Below, one piece after another: positions 9,671 to 19,456 of a DNA stretch of 64,000 nucleotides (positions are counted from its first letter, which is position 1; the number at the start of each line of letters is the position of its first letter). The notes under the pieces were generated by a model. That model worked only from the letters and a program-made list of their open reading frames with translations. It made no database searches and was not told where the DNA came from. The position numbers were made by a program, and so were the translations under genes. Source of the stretch: Roseobacter fucihabitans (GTDB taxonomy: Bacteria > Pseudomonadota > Alphaproteobacteria > Rhodobacterales > Rhodobacteraceae); assembly GCF_014337925.2 (NCBI RefSeq), contig NZ_CP143423.1:588501-652500 (forward strand), written 5' to 3'.

Positions 9671-10147
9671 ATGGCCATCACAGGATTTCTGAGCATCCCC
9701 GATATCGCCGGGGAAAGCACCAATGCCGAACATGCCGGAGAAATCGACGTTTTCGGGCTGCGCTGGGACGTAGAGCAGACCTCTTCGGCCTCTATCGGTC
9801 GCATTCGGGGGCGGTCGCGTGCGGTGCGGGGCCCCGTGGTTGTGCATAAGGTGCTTGACGCCGCCTCCCCCTATATCGCGGATGCCACGCACCGCGGCAA
9901 AACCTTTCAGGAGGTCGTTCTGACCATCAGCAAATTCACGAACGACATCCGTCTCGATTATCTGATCCTCACCATGGAAAACGTTACCTTCAGCGCCTAT
10001 GAGGTGGTCAACGAGAGCACAGACACGGATGATATGCAGTTGCTGGAGCGTATCGAAATCGATTCCGGGCGGATGACGCTGAAATATATCGTCCAAAACC
10101 ACGGTGCCTCAGATGGGGACGAACATGAGGTCAAGTTCAACTATTGA
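9671..10147 (+). CDS. hcp: Hcp-family type VI secretion tube protein
   Basis: 158-aa Hcp1-family protein. Hcp forms stacked hexameric rings of the type VI secretion tube and is secreted. Typical features are the MAITGFLSIPDIAGES start, RGPVVVHKVLDAASPYI, and the late ENVTFSAYEVV followed by an IDSGRMTLKYI strand. AGGAGAAA precedes the ATG. Length is normal. No other T6SS gene (VgrG, TssB/C, ClpV) is in the window, so this is an orphan copy. Confidence 0.85.
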   Translation: MAITGFLSIPDIAGESTNAEHAGEIDVFGLRWDVEQTSSASIGRIRGRSRAVRGPVVVHKVLDAASPYIADATHRGKTFQEVVLTISKFTNDIRLDYLILTMENVTFSAYEVVNESTDTDDMQLLERIEIDSGRMTLKYIVQNHGASDGDEHEVKFNY

Positions 10148-10339
10148 GACCCGAAGGCGTCGCATGGCGCAGGCCAGATCACGTTTCCGACTGTAACAGC
10201 TGCGTGCATGAGTTGAAATCGTTGGATTTTCGACCGCATCGCGCGTATCATTAGGGTGTCCATGCGCATGAAAACGCAATCGCCCGCGTCGGATCGTTCG
10301 TTTGTCCTGCGTTCCAGTCCCTGAACATAAGGTCGCCCA

Positions 10340-11437
10340 ATGAGACAAGCCCCCAAACTCCGTATCATCGCTCCCCTTGTTGGCGGTATCCTTCTGGCAG
10401 CCCCACAATTCGCAGTGGCCCAGGACAGCAGCTTCACGTTTTACGGCCAGCTCAACTTCGGCCTGTTCAGCGCCGATGACGGGACCCAAAGCGAAAGCTA
10501 TATCGCGGATAACGACAACTCTAATACGCGGATCGGGGCGATCTGGGAAACCGGTCTGGCCAATGGCGCGACGTTGAAATTCCACTTTGAATCCGCTCTT
10601 GGATTGACCGGCTCAAGTTCAGTCACACTCGCCGACAATGGTCTGGATTTCGACTGGCGTCGCACCGAGTTGCGCAAGTTCGAGGTGATCTATGCCACGC
10701 CGACACGCGGCACCCTGTCCTTTGGTCAGGGGAGCACGGCCACAGATGGCTATGCGGAGGCGGATTTTTCGGGCACCAGCGTCGTCACCTATTCCTCTCT
10801 GTCCGATCTGGCTGGCAGCATCGCATTCCGTCCTCTGGGTGGCACACCCTCGGGCATCGACATCGGCGACACATTCAGCGATCTGGACGGCGCGCGCCGG
10901 TTCCGTTTGCGCTATGACACGCCTGATTTCAACGGATTCGTGGCCAGTGTATCCGCCGGTGAAGAGGTGCTGGCAGAGGGCAATGACAATGAGTTCTATG
11001 ACCTTGGGCTGAAATATACGCGCGATTACGGCGACATTAAGGTCGACGGGCGCCTGGGGTATGCGTGGGTCAGCGGTGGTGATGAAAAAGCCATCGGCTC
11101 TTTGGCCATGCTGCATAAACCCACGGGGTTGAACGCGGCCTTTTCCACGGGCGCGCAGCAAAACGGTGGGGACGATGATTTCGCCTATCTGAAACTCGGC
11201 ATCATCCGTAATTGGCTTTCTTACGGCGCGACCGCGATTTCGATTGATGTCTATGAGGGCAATGATTTTGCGATTACCGGGTCGCAAAGTTCTTCGGTCG
11301 GTCTGGGCGTGGTGCAACGGTTTGAGGATCAGAACCTCGAAGTCTATGCGGCCTATCGCACCTTTGAATTTCAGGACGCCACGATGCCAGTGGAGGATAT
11401 CGACGTGATGGTCATCGGCGCGCGCTGGAAGTTCTGA
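10340..11437 (+). CDS. Outer-membrane porin, Rhodobacter type
   Basis: 365-aa beta-barrel porin of the gram-negative Porin_4 group for passive diffusion of small solutes. A Sec signal peptide spans about residues 1-28 (LLAAPQFAVA cut before QDSS). The body shows alternating beta strands: SFTFYGQLNFGLFSADDG near the start, internal DFNGFVASVSAGEE, and a C-terminal VMVIGARWKF ending in the aromatic residue needed for outer-membrane assembly. It stands alone with its own upstream region. Confidence 0.88.
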   Translation: MRQAPKLRIIAPLVGGILLAAPQFAVAQDSSFTFYGQLNFGLFSADDGTQSESYIADNDNSNTRIGAIWETGLANGATLKFHFESALGLTGSSSVTLADNGLDFDWRRTELRKFEVIYATPTRGTLSFGQGSTATDGYAEADFSGTSVVTYSSLSDLAGSIAFRPLGGTPSGIDIGDTFSDLDGARRFRLRYDTPDFNGFVASVSAGEEVLAEGNDNEFYDLGLKYTRDYGDIKVDGRLGYAWVSGGDEKAIGSLAMLHKPTGLNAAFSTGAQQNGGDDDFAYLKLGIIRNWLSYGATAISIDVYEGNDFAITGSQSSSVGLGVVQRFEDQNLEVYAAYRTFEFQDATMPVEDIDVMVIGARWKF

Positions 11438-11709
11438 ACCCCACCTGGACAACGAGATAGGAAACACTCATCGGCACGATTGAAACCTGCCCCAGCCCAC
11501 CACCTGGGTTTGCGGATGGGGCTGTGGTCCACGCGGGGAGGATTTGGCCAAGCGGTTGATATTGGGGCTCCCTTTTGTCTCGTGGTCGGTAGATCGCACA
11601 GGCGACAATGAATCTCGTGGATTTGTAGCCGGTCCGATAAGGTAGCCTTGACCGGCGCAAAACCGAAACGGGGCCTCATCGTAACACTGTGGATGCATTC
11701 CGGACGTGG

Positions 11710-11958
11710 CTACTGTCCTTCCACGACATATTCCGCCGCCGCGCGCCCCTGCTCAGGCGCGTCGAAAATCACCATATCCACCAGCGTTTCATCATAACAG
11801 CGGCTCATATGCGCGCAGAACTCGGCAAATGCGGCCTTCCCGGTTCGCACATTGCTCTCATTGACGTGATGCGCCACATCCTCGGACAAACACGCCAACA
11901 TGCCCGGCACGTCTTTGGCGTTGAAAGCCTCAAAATACCGTTTCACGATATCTGCCAT
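11710..11958 (-). pseudogene. SnoaL/NTF2-like protein, C-terminally truncated
   Basis: Starts MADIVKRYFEAFNAKD at the ATG at 11958, preceded by GAGAGG. This is the cone-shaped NTF2-like fold of SnoaL and ketosteroid-isomerase-related proteins. The frame stops after AAAEYVVEG (82 aa). The family normally continues for about 40-50 residues with further strands, so the C-terminal half is missing. The 272 bp between this stop and the porin hold no recognisable gene. The start lies just past the stop of the phosphatase gene, so it is the last gene of the leftward operon. Confidence 0.65.
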
Positions 11959-11966
11959 AAAACCTC

Positions 11967-12428
11967 TCAAACCCTTTCGGTTGGTTGGCCAAAACGCGCG
12001 ATAAGGCGCTCCATGATCTGATCACGCGCTTGCCTGTAGCTGACCAGTTTCGCCTCGCGCGTCTCGCCAAGGCCGGTCGGGTCGAGGATCGGCCAGTATT
12101 CCACATCCAGATGGTAAAACCGCGTCAGATCCAGCGCGCGGCGTTGCGAGGCCGGGCTCAGCGCGATGACCAGATCAAAGGAGCCCAGATCATCGCCCCA
12201 GTTTTCCATCTCATCGAAACTGCGGCTGCGGTGCCGCGCGAGCTCCACGTCCAGTTCCTGACACACGGCGATGGAAAACCCGTCGATCTCCATATCGTTG
12301 CTGACGCCAGCGGATTGCACGTAAGTCCCTGTGCCATAAAGCTTTTTCATGATCCCCTCGGCCATCGGCGAGCGCACCGCGTTATGATCACAACAAAACA
12401 GAACCGATTGAGGGAGCTCCCGGTCCAT
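11967..12428 (-). CDS. Low-molecular-weight protein-tyrosine phosphatase-like protein
   Basis: 153 aa, fold of LMW-PTPs and arsenate reductases. The CX5R phosphate loop reads CDHNAVRS with the probable nucleophile Cys13 and Arg19. The general-acid aspartate is in WPILDPTG. The loop departs from the classic CXGNXCRSP but is the usual form of this alphaproteobacterial subfamily. It abuts the UPF0262 gene (12429) with no gap, in the murA-hisD operon. Substrate unknown; dephosphorylation is inferred. Confidence 0.82.
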   Translation of the reverse strand: MDRELPQSVLFCCDHNAVRSPMAEGIMKKLYGTGTYVQSAGVSNDMEIDGFSIAVCQELDVELARHRSRSFDEMENWGDDLGSFDLVIALSPASQRRALDLTRFYHLDVEYWPILDPTGLGETREAKLVSYRQARDQIMERLIARFGQPTERV

Positions 12429-12908
12429 TCAGCCTCCGAAGTGCAAAACGCAAATCAGGGTGAACAGGCGTCGCGCGGTATCAGTGTCGACCTCCACCTT
12501 GCCCTCAAGGCGTTCCTGCAAGACCCGCGAGCCCTCGTTGTGGATCCCGCGCCGCGCCATGTCGATGGTTTCAATCTGGCTGGGGGGCAGCTTTTTCACC
12601 GCGTCAAAATAGCTCTCGCAGATCTGGAAATAATCCTTCACCACCTGACGGAATGGACCCAACGAGAGATGAAATTCCGCCGCTTTCTCCGCTTTCTCCG
12701 TTGTCACGTCAAAAACCAGCCGTTTTTCGCGGATCGCCAACCCCACGTGATAGGGACCTTGCGGCACAGCGCGTCCCTCCCGTTCGGGCAGCACGAAGGT
12801 GTTGTCTTCCAACAAATCGAACATGGCGACACGACGTTCCTGCTCGATTTCCGGGGTGGCCGGGGGGAGGGCGGAATCGTCAAGGATGATCTCAGAAATA
12901 CGGGACAT
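12429..12908 (-). CDS. UPF0262 family protein
   Basis: 159-aa conserved protein of unknown function, found widely in alphaproteobacteria between hisD and an LMW phosphatase gene. The recognisable start MSRISEIILDD and the motif PYHVGLAIREKRLVFDV match the family, as does the C-terminal DMARRGIHNEGS. Soluble, no signal. It lies 70 bp downstream of hisD and directly abuts the phosphatase gene, so co-transcription is likely. Confidence 0.85.
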   Translation of the reverse strand: MSRISEIILDDSALPPATPEIEQERRVAMFDLLEDNTFVLPEREGRAVPQGPYHVGLAIREKRLVFDVTTEKAEKAAEFHLSLGPFRQVVKDYFQICESYFDAVKKLPPSQIETIDMARRGIHNEGSRVLQERLEGKVEVDTDTARRLFTLICVLHFGG

Positions 12909-12978
12909 GGTCAGGATTCTTTACACAAACAGCAAGATGACAAGTCTTAGCCCAGGTCTGCGCCCAAGAGCAATGCCC

Positions 12979-14283
12979 CTAGCCGTCGTTGAGCTTGCGC
13001 AGCCGCGCGGTGACAGAAAGCCCATGCGCCTCAAGGCTTTCGGAGGTCGCCAGTGTTTCAGCCGCGGGGCCGATGGCGCGCAGGGCCTCAGGTGTCATGC
13101 GCGCGAGCGTCGTGCGTTTGACAAAATCCAGCACGGACAGCCCGGAGGAGAACCGCGCAGAGCGCGCCGTGGGCAGCACATGGTTCGGCCCGCCGACGTA
13201 ATCGCCAATTGCCTCCGGCGTCCATTGGCCCAGAAAGATTGCACCGGCATGGGTGATCTGCGCGCCCAAGCCATCCGGGTCCGCTACGCAAAGTTCGAGG
13301 TGCTCCGGCGCAATCCGATCGCTTAAGGCAGTCGCCGTTTCCAGATCCGGCACGGTGATCACCGCGCCGAAATCGCGCCAGCTGGGGCCTGCAATCACGC
13401 GGCGTTGCATGGTTTCGAGCCGTTTTTCTACAGCTTTTGCAACCGCTTGGCCGAAACTCGCGTCGGTCGTGATCAAGATTGATTGCGCGCTTTCATCATG
13501 TTCCGCCTGGCTCAGCAGATCGAGCGCGATCCAATCGGGATCATTATCCGCATCCGCGATTACCAAAATTTCGGACGGTCCTGCGATCATGTCGATCCCG
13601 ACCTTGCCGAACACACGGCGTTTGGCCGCCGCGACAAAAGCATTGCCCGGCCCGGTGATTTTATCCACGGGGGCGATGGTTTCAGTGCCATAGGCTAGCG
13701 CCGCAATCGCCTGCGCCCCGCCAATGCGGTAGATTTCATCGACGCCCGCCAGCTTGGCCGCCACCAGCACCAAAGGGTTCAGCACACCGTCCGGCGTGGG
13801 CACCACCATCGCCAATCGCGGCACGCCCGCGACCTTGGCGGGGATCGCGTTCATCAAAACGGAGGAGGGGTAGGAGGCCAGCCCCCCCGGCACATAGAGC
13901 CCGGCAGCGGCGACAGGGGTCCAGCGCCAACCAAGCGTCGCGCCGGTTTCATCCACCCATTCGGCATCCGTGGGGCGTTGACGTGCGTGATAGGCGCGGA
14001 TCCGGTCAGCCGCCAGGGCAAGGGCTGCGTGTTCCTGTTGGGGCACCTGCGCGGCGGCGGCGTTGATGTCGTCTTCGGAAATGCGCAGGGTTGCCGGTGT
14101 CAGGCTTAAACGGTCGAATTTCTGCGTCAAATCAATTACCGCCGCATCGCCGCGCGCACGTACATCCGCGATGATCTGCGCCACGGTGGCATCCACATCC
14201 GGGCTGTCTTCACGCTTGGCGCTCAGCAGCGTTTGGAACGCCTCTTCGAAACCGGCGTCACGGGCATTTAGAAAGACGGGCAT
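12979..14283 (-). CDS. hisD: Histidinol dehydrogenase
   Basis: 434-aa zinc enzyme that catalyses the last two steps of histidine synthesis (L-histidinol to L-histidine with two NAD+). Family signatures are GLYVPGGLASYPSSVLMNAIPAK (about 122-144), KITGPGNAFVAAAKR, IAGPSEILVIAD, and the Zn-binding QAEHDESAQ and later DYVGGPNHVLPT. Length is normal and intact. It sits in a conserved murA-DUF2948-hisD-UPF0262 run with short gaps. Confidence 0.97.
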   Translation of the reverse strand: MPVFLNARDAGFEEAFQTLLSAKREDSPDVDATVAQIIADVRARGDAAVIDLTQKFDRLSLTPATLRISEDDINAAAAQVPQQEHAALALAADRIRAYHARQRPTDAEWVDETGATLGWRWTPVAAAGLYVPGGLASYPSSVLMNAIPAKVAGVPRLAMVVPTPDGVLNPLVLVAAKLAGVDEIYRIGGAQAIAALAYGTETIAPVDKITGPGNAFVAAAKRRVFGKVGIDMIAGPSEILVIADADNDPDWIALDLLSQAEHDESAQSILITTDASFGQAVAKAVEKRLETMQRRVIAGPSWRDFGAVITVPDLETATALSDRIAPEHLELCVADPDGLGAQITHAGAIFLGQWTPEAIGDYVGGPNHVLPTARSARFSSGLSVLDFVKRTTLARMTPEALRAIGPAAETLATSESLEAHGLSVTARLRKLNDG

Positions 14284-14331
14284 AGGCTTACCTCTGGCGG
14301 ATCACTTGGGGTTAGGGCGCGCGCAGCGGCC

Positions 14332-14799
14332 TCATTCCGGGTGGTTGGGGGTTTTCCTGGAAGGTGCAACATAGGGCTTGGTGACATCTTTCAATGTCGC
14401 CTCAAGGGCTTCGACCGACAGGCGGATGGCCCCATCCCCGGCCAATGTCAAAACCACATGGCCTGCCGGGGTGTCCCCCACTTTAAAATCAACCGACAAA
14501 ATGGAAAGAATGGTTTCGGCGTCGTTTCGATCGATTCCATTGCTGGCAACGCCCTGCACCCCATCAAAAACCAGCACAGATTGCACGCGTTCCGGCGACG
14601 TGGCGCGCGCCGGACCCTCTTCCCAGCGGAAGCGGTTCAGCAGCAGGGCAAAGCGGCCCGCCCCCTGGTCCCAACGCATTTCACTGGCGGGGAACACTGC
14701 ATCCTGCACCAAAGCGGAAAGGACGGTGAGATCTTCCCCATCCAACGCGCCGAGATTCAGCGGGGCTTCATGCCCGTCTTCAAAACGCGCGTCACTCAT
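14332..14799 (-). CDS. DUF2948 family protein
   Basis: 155-aa conserved alphaproteobacterial protein of unknown function. Recognised from the [21 protein letters not shown] start and [11 protein letters not shown]. No signal or membrane segment. The start overlaps the murA stop by 4 nt (ATGA), which implies translational coupling, and hisD follows 48 bp downstream. Confidence 0.85.
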   Translation of the reverse strand: MSDARFEDGHEAPLNLGALDGEDLTVLSALVQDAVFPASEMRWDQGAGRFALLLNRFRWEEGPARATSPERVQSVLVFDGVQGVASNGIDRNDAETILSILSVDFKVGDTPAGHVVLTLAGDGAIRLSVEALEATLKDVTKPYVAPSRKTPNHPE

Positions 14800-16064
14800 G
14801 TTTCTGGAATCCGTTCGATATCTGCGCCGACGCCGGAGAGTTTAGCGACGACATGTTCATAGCCGCGATCAAGATGATAGACACGCCCTACGCGGGTTTC
14901 CCCCTCCGCCGCAAGCCCCGCAAGGATCAGCGACACAGAGGCCCGCAGATCGGTCGCCATTACCGGAGCACCTTTGAGTTTGCTGACGCCCTTCACGGTC
15001 GCAGTGCCCCCCTGGACGTCGATATCAGCCCCCATGCGCATCAGTTCGGGCGCATGCATGAAGCGGTTCTCGAATATCTTTTCCTCCAGCACGGAGGTCC
15101 CCGACGCCGTGCACAGCAGCGCCATCATCTGGGCCTGTAAATCGGTGGGAAAGCCGGGAAAGGGTTCGGTGGTGACATTGACGGCGCGGATATCGCCATT
15201 GCGCCGCTTGACCGACAGACCGTTCGTCGTTTCGCTGACGTCCACCCCGGCGGCGTCGAGTTTTTCGCAAAAGGCCGCGACCAGATCGAGCCGGCCACCC
15301 AGCAGTTCGACCTCCCCGCCGCAGATCGCCGGGGCCAGCATATAGGTGCCGAGTTCAATGCGGTCGGTAACAACGGTATGGGTCGCCCCGCCCAGACGGT
15401 CCACGCCCTGAATGGTAATCGTGGAGGTGCCCTCGCCGTCAATCTGCGCGCCCATGCTGCGCAAACAGCGTGCAAGATCAATGATTTCCGGTTCACGCGC
15501 CGCATTGTTGATAACGGTCGTCCCCTTGGCCAGTGTCGCCGCCATCAGCGCGTTTTCCGTCGCCCCCACGGAGGCAAAATCGAAATCGACCATGCCGCCT
15601 TTGAGACCACCAGCCGTCTTGGCGTGCACATAACCGTCCCTGAGGTCCAGCTCCGCGCCCATCGCTTCCAGCGCCTTGAGGTGCAGATCAACTGGGCGCG
15701 CGCCAATCGCACATCCCCCCGGCAGGGACACGACCGCATGGCCAAACCGCGCCAAAAGAGGCCCCAGCACAAGGATGGAAGCGCGCATTTTACGCACGAT
15801 ATCGTAATGCGCCATGTGGTTGGTGATGTCGTGGCTGGAGAGCGCGATCACCTGGCCCCCTTGCAACGACGTGACCTCGGCCCCGAGCGATTGCAGCAGT
15901 TGCGTCATGGTCTTGATATCAGACAGGCGCGGCGCATTGATCAGCGTCAGCGGTTCCTCCGAAAGCAATGTCGCAGGCATGAGCGTCAAACAGGCGTTTT
16001 TGGCCCCGGCAATCGGGATTTGCCCGCTGAGCGGGCCACCGCCCCTGACAAGAATAGAATCCAT
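14796..16064 (-). CDS. murA: UDP-N-acetylglucosamine 1-carboxyvinyltransferase
   Basis: 422-aa cytoplasmic enzyme for the first committed step of peptidoglycan synthesis: enolpyruvyl transfer from PEP to UDP-GlcNAc. The start [10 protein letters not shown] at 16064 is chosen; the longer frame from 16163 lies inside the upstream small ORF. Two inside-out barrel domains are present. The catalytic cysteine is Cys118 in [13 protein letters not shown], so it should be fosfomycin-sensitive. [12 protein letters not shown] and [12 protein letters not shown] are further family motifs. It begins 4 nt after the small ORF stop. Confidence 0.97.
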   Translation of the reverse strand: MDSILVRGGGPLSGQIPIAGAKNACLTLMPATLLSEEPLTLINAPRLSDIKTMTQLLQSLGAEVTSLQGGQVIALSSHDITNHMAHYDIVRKMRASILVLGPLLARFGHAVVSLPGGCAIGARPVDLHLKALEAMGAELDLRDGYVHAKTAGGLKGGMVDFDFASVGATENALMAATLAKGTTVINNAAREPEIIDLARCLRSMGAQIDGEGTSTITIQGVDRLGGATHTVVTDRIELGTYMLAPAICGGEVELLGGRLDLVAAFCEKLDAAGVDVSETTNGLSVKRRNGDIRAVNVTTEPFPGFPTDLQAQMMALLCTASGTSVLEEKIFENRFMHAPELMRMGADIDVQGGTATVKGVSKLKGAPVMATDLRASVSLILAGLAAEGETRVGRVYHLDRGYEHVVAKLSGVGADIERIPET

Positions 16065-16068
16065 ACGC

Positions 16069-16248
16069 TTATGCGTCCTTTTTTGAGCCGGTTTGACCCG
16101 GTGTGCCTGTTTGTACCCCTGTTGTGCCACTGCGCGCACGGCTCTGTGCCTTGCGTCGCGCAAGATTTTGCTTCAGGGCCGCCTTGAGCCTGTCTGCGCG
16201 CGCATCCTTGGGTCCGGATTGTTTTTCGGGGTCTGTTTTCTCAACCAT
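16069..16248 (-). CDS. Small basic protein upstream of murA, 59 aa
   Basis: A short frame from ATG at 16248 to TAA at 16069, starting [12 protein letters not shown]. The core [20 protein letters not shown] is a basic amphipathic helix. The tail is rich in Thr, Gly and Gln. It ends 4 nt before the murA ATG, so it is probably the first gene of the operon and translationally coupled. I recall similar small [15 protein letters not shown] proteins beside murA in related bacteria, but no function. Nucleic-acid binding is only a guess from charge. Confidence 0.65.
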   Translation of the reverse strand: MVEKTDPEKQSGPKDARADRLKAALKQNLARRKAQSRARSGTTGVQTGTPGQTGSKKDA

Positions 16249-16317
16249 GGTGTCTGTCTAGCTCAGGGCGCGGACCGGGTCCAGATTAGGCTTGCGCAGA
16301 TGCGGGATTGCGTCTAA

Positions 16318-16824
<507 letters not shown>

Positions 16825-16827
16825 ATC

Positions 16828-17340
16828 CTTGCGGCATTACCCGTCGCACTTGCGGGTGGTGTCTGGCTGATTTGGTATCTGAATTTCGATATTTCGGTCG
16901 CCGTGCTCGTCGGTTTTATTGCACTCGCAGGGGTTGCCGTCGAAACAGCGATTGTGATGCTGCTCTATCTCAATCTGGCGTGGGAAAAGCGCAAGAAAAG
17001 TGCGTTGGAAGAACGGCGCACGTTGACAGCATTAGATGTCGAGCAAGTCGTGTTTGAAGGTGCGCTTTTACGTGTGCGCCCTAAAATCATGACCGTTGCG
17101 ACCATCTTTGCAGGCCTGATCCCGATTATGTACGGCCATGGTACGGGGTCCGAAATCATGCAGCGGATCGCGGCACCTATGGTCGGTGGCATGGCGACGG
17201 CAACACTGCTGACCCTGTTGGTGATCCCATCCATCTTTGTGATCTGGAAACGCTTTGCGCTATCCCGGGTCAATCGTGAACTGGCGGCAGATTACACAGG
17301 CGCGCCAGTTTCCATCCCCAATGCGGTTCCGAGCGAATAA
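16828..17340 (+). pseudogene. CusA/CzcA-type heavy-metal RND efflux pump, C-terminal fragment
   Basis: About 170 residues of the C-terminal membrane part of a CusA/CzcA proton-driven metal efflux pump. Clear motifs are LPVALAGGVWL, VGFIALAGVAVETAIVMLLYL, RPKIMTVATIFAGLIPIM and GSEIMQRIAAPMVGG, with four membrane segments. The N-terminal ~85% is absent: homology begins right after the recombinase fragment. It cannot make a working pump. The gene once led the metal-resistance cluster to its right. Confidence 0.85.
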
Positions 17341-17382
17341 TCGTCGGCCCCATACGAAACGCAACCAAAACAGGAGAATGTT

Positions 17383-17733
17383 ATGCGTAAGACCCTTACT
17401 TTGATCTCTGGTATTATCTTGTCGTCAAGCATGGCGATGGCCCAATCCACGGATCATTCGACGATGGACCATGGCAACATGGCAATGGACGAGGCGGTTG
17501 TGGAAGACGGCGTTCATGTGAAGGCTGTCGTCAATTCCTTCGGCGAAGGCACCGTAAACGTCAGTCATGATCCGATTCCAGAAATTGGCTGGCCAGCGAT
17601 GACGATGGATATGCCGCTCATGGAGAATGCGGAAATGATGGGTGAAATCGAAGTTGGCGAACCAATCACGATGATGTTGGTCAAGGGCGACGATGGCATG
17701 TACGTCGTCGCTGCTCTCATGGCGGACATGTAA
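17383..17733 (+). CDS. CusF-like periplasmic copper-binding protein
   Basis: 116 aa with a signal peptide (about 1-20, cleaved after SMAMA). A Met/His-rich linker (DHSTMDHGNMAMD) follows. The CusF OB-fold domain shows HDPIPEIGWPAMTMDMPL, where Trp and the Met pair are the usual Cu(I) ligands. It probably delivers Cu(I) or Ag(I) to the RND pump CusCBA, whose CusA is now a fragment. AGGAGA precedes the ATG. It is 42 bp from the cusA fragment, same strand. Confidence 0.85.
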   Translation: MRKTLTLISGIILSSSMAMAQSTDHSTMDHGNMAMDEAVVEDGVHVKAVVNSFGEGTVNVSHDPIPEIGWPAMTMDMPLMENAEMMGEIEVGEPITMMLVKGDDGMYVVAALMADM

Positions 17734-17782
17734 ATTACAGGTCTGGGTCCGGTTTTGCTGGGCCCAGACCAACACTGAATTT

Positions 17783-18343
17783 TCAGGGTGTCGGATTGGT
17801 CTTTCGTTTTGCCAATTCCCGATAGAGCGCAGGCTGCGAAACGCCGATTTCATCTGCCACCCTGACCCACGCACCTTTTGGCGGCTTTCCATAAAGTTCC
17901 AGCCAAGCATCCAGCTTTTCGGAAACGCGCCGCAAGCGCAGGATTTCGATACGTGCCCGTTGGATTTGCACTTCCTTCGCATGAGATTCCATCAAGCTCA
18001 GCGCTGTGTTTGGCATCCTTTGAAGTGCTGCAAAAAAGGCCGCGCGCGACACGTTTGCAACCTGCGCGTCAGTTCGGGCAATCGCATCGCAATGATAAGT
18101 ATCAGCAAACAAGGAAGCCTCGGCCAATGCTGTGTCGGTGGTCGCAACATGCAGAGTAAGCGCCGTGCCATCTGCCATCGGTCGTTCCAGCGCAATTGAC
18201 CCAGACCGGACAAGAAACATCGATTGAACGGCGTCTTCGCGCCGAAACAACGTCTCGCCCTGTGTGATGGTTCGAAGCCGTGCGTTTTTGAATATTTGGT
18301 GCCATTCAGACATGATAGAGATCATATCGACAACTTGTTGCAT
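17783..18343 (-). CDS. Crp/Fnr-family transcriptional regulator
   Basis: 186 aa. An N-terminal cyclic-nucleotide-binding-type beta barrel (about 20-110; RTITQGETLFRREDAVQSMFLVRSG) and a C-terminal winged helix (VADEIGVSQPALYRELAKRK). No Cys cluster for an Fe-S centre, so not a typical FNR oxygen sensor. The start may be at 18310 (MSEWHQ), leaving about 70 bp before the divergent gene at 18382. Position in the copper cluster suggests control of neighbouring genes, but no binding site was identified. Confidence 0.8.
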   Translation of the reverse strand: MQQVVDMISIMSEWHQIFKNARLRTITQGETLFRREDAVQSMFLVRSGSIALERPMADGTALTLHVATTDTALAEASLFADTYHCDAIARTDAQVANVSRAAFFAALQRMPNTALSLMESHAKEVQIQRARIEILRLRRVSEKLDAWLELYGKPPKGAWVRVADEIGVSQPALYRELAKRKTNPTP

Positions 18344-18381
18344 CCGGTAGTGTGAAGCTGAAATTTACACAGGAGGCACTA

Positions 18382-18966
18382 ATGCGGATCACGATTGTTT
18401 TGATAGCTTTGGCACTTGTCGGCGGCGCGGCTTTGGCGGTCGCGCAAACCACGCATACGGATCACGGGGACGATATGGACCATGCGCAGCACGGTCGGGT
18501 TGACCCCGCTGGTGCAGTCCTGACCGAACCCGGACAGGGTGCTTTTGCGGCACTGTCAGAAGTTGTGCGCGTCCTAGAAGCTGACCCCAATACAGACTGG
18601 GCGATGGTCGATCTATCGGGTCTGCGGGCGCATTTGGTCGATATGGACCGGCTGGTGAAAGGCGCAATCGTGACGGAAACTGTTCTGCCGAATGGTATCA
18701 GTGCTGTGGCAATGGGGAATGCGGAAACGATCGTCACTCTTCAACGAATGGTGCCAGCCCATGCTGCGCAACTCGCCAATGATAATCGCTGGACGGTAGA
18801 AGCTACGCAAACTGACACCGGCACGGAGTTGCGGGTTACAAGCGATGATCCTGCCGTGATCGCACGGATTAAGGGTCTGGGTTTCTTCGGCCTTATGGCA
18901 AGCCAAGACCATCACCGCGAACATCATCTGATGATGGCACGCGGGGAAAACGCGCACGGGCATTGA
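18382..18966 (+). CDS. Periplasmic His/Met-rich protein of the copper island
   Basis: 194 aa from ATG 18382, preceded by AGGAGG at ideal spacing; an in-frame ATG at 18352 lacks such a site. A signal peptide (about 1-21, LVGGAALAVAQ) leads to a His/Asp-rich stretch (THTDHGDDMDHAQHG) and ends in another His-rich tail (DHHREHHLMM, HGH). The middle is a conserved domain with LEADPNTDWAMVDLSGLRAHLVDMD. Probably periplasmic metal binding, inferred from composition and context; I know no experimental role. Confidence 0.65.
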   Translation: MRITIVLIALALVGGAALAVAQTTHTDHGDDMDHAQHGRVDPAGAVLTEPGQGAFAALSEVVRVLEADPNTDWAMVDLSGLRAHLVDMDRLVKGAIVTETVLPNGISAVAMGNAETIVTLQRMVPAHAAQLANDNRWTVEATQTDTGTELRVTSDDPAVIARIKGLGFFGLMASQDHHREHHLMMARGENAHGH

Positions 18967-19010
18967 TCCGCCGCGACAGGATATAGTCGCACATTTACTT
19001 GCAAATCGAA

Positions 19011-19031
19011 ATATACCCCATATAGGTATAT
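19011..19031. promoter_or_regulatory. Probable CsoR operator 1
   Basis: Palindrome ATATACC-N7-GGTATAT with centre CCATATA. It matches operator 2 at 21978-22004 in the core TATACCCCATA-AGGTATA. It ends only 3 bp before the ATG at 19035, so a bound repressor would cover the start region. Confidence 0.65.
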
Positions 19032-19034
19032 CTT

Positions 19035-19349
19035 ATGTATTTGGTGCGCCTTCTTTTGGTTGTCTTGATGACCTTCTCTGCTTCACTCTCTGGAGCGATG
19101 GAGGTTGGCCATGCGTTTGCTTCTGAGGCAGATCATGCAGCGATGGAACACGCCGCTGATGATCAGCCCGTTTGCTGTACCGATAACCCAGAGCGCGCAC
19201 AGACCTGTCATGTTTTGTCCGCAATTGTTCCTATCGAAGCCTTTGATGGTGTTGCGCCAGATTGCAGTGAAACCGCCTATGCTCGAATTGGCCTTTTGCT
19301 GAGCGGTATTGAGCCGTCCGGGCTTCTCGATCCTCCACGCGCCATGTAA
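19035..19349 (+). CDS. Small secreted Cys/His-containing protein behind CsoR operator
   Basis: 104 aa with a signal peptide (about 1-29, SGAMEVGHAFA). The mature part carries HAAMEHAADDQPVCCTDNPERAQTCH, a Cys/His cluster suited to metal binding. No named family recognised. The ATG lies 3 bp after a palindromic operator and lacks a Shine-Dalgarno sequence, so the transcript may be leaderless or the true start may be Met12 at 19068. A role in copper response is inferred from the operator and neighbours. Confidence 0.55.
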   Translation: MYLVRLLLVVLMTFSASLSGAMEVGHAFASEADHAAMEHAADDQPVCCTDNPERAQTCHVLSAIVPIEAFDGVAPDCSETAYARIGLLLSGIEPSGLLDPPRAM

Positions 19350-19456
19350 TGTCTGTCGCATCCTTTAGGGATGCGGTTTCATATCAGAATTCACATGAAA
19401 ACGGGCGTCGTCCAAGCCTGTTCGACACGGGCACACGCTCTCAAGAGGAAAATCAC

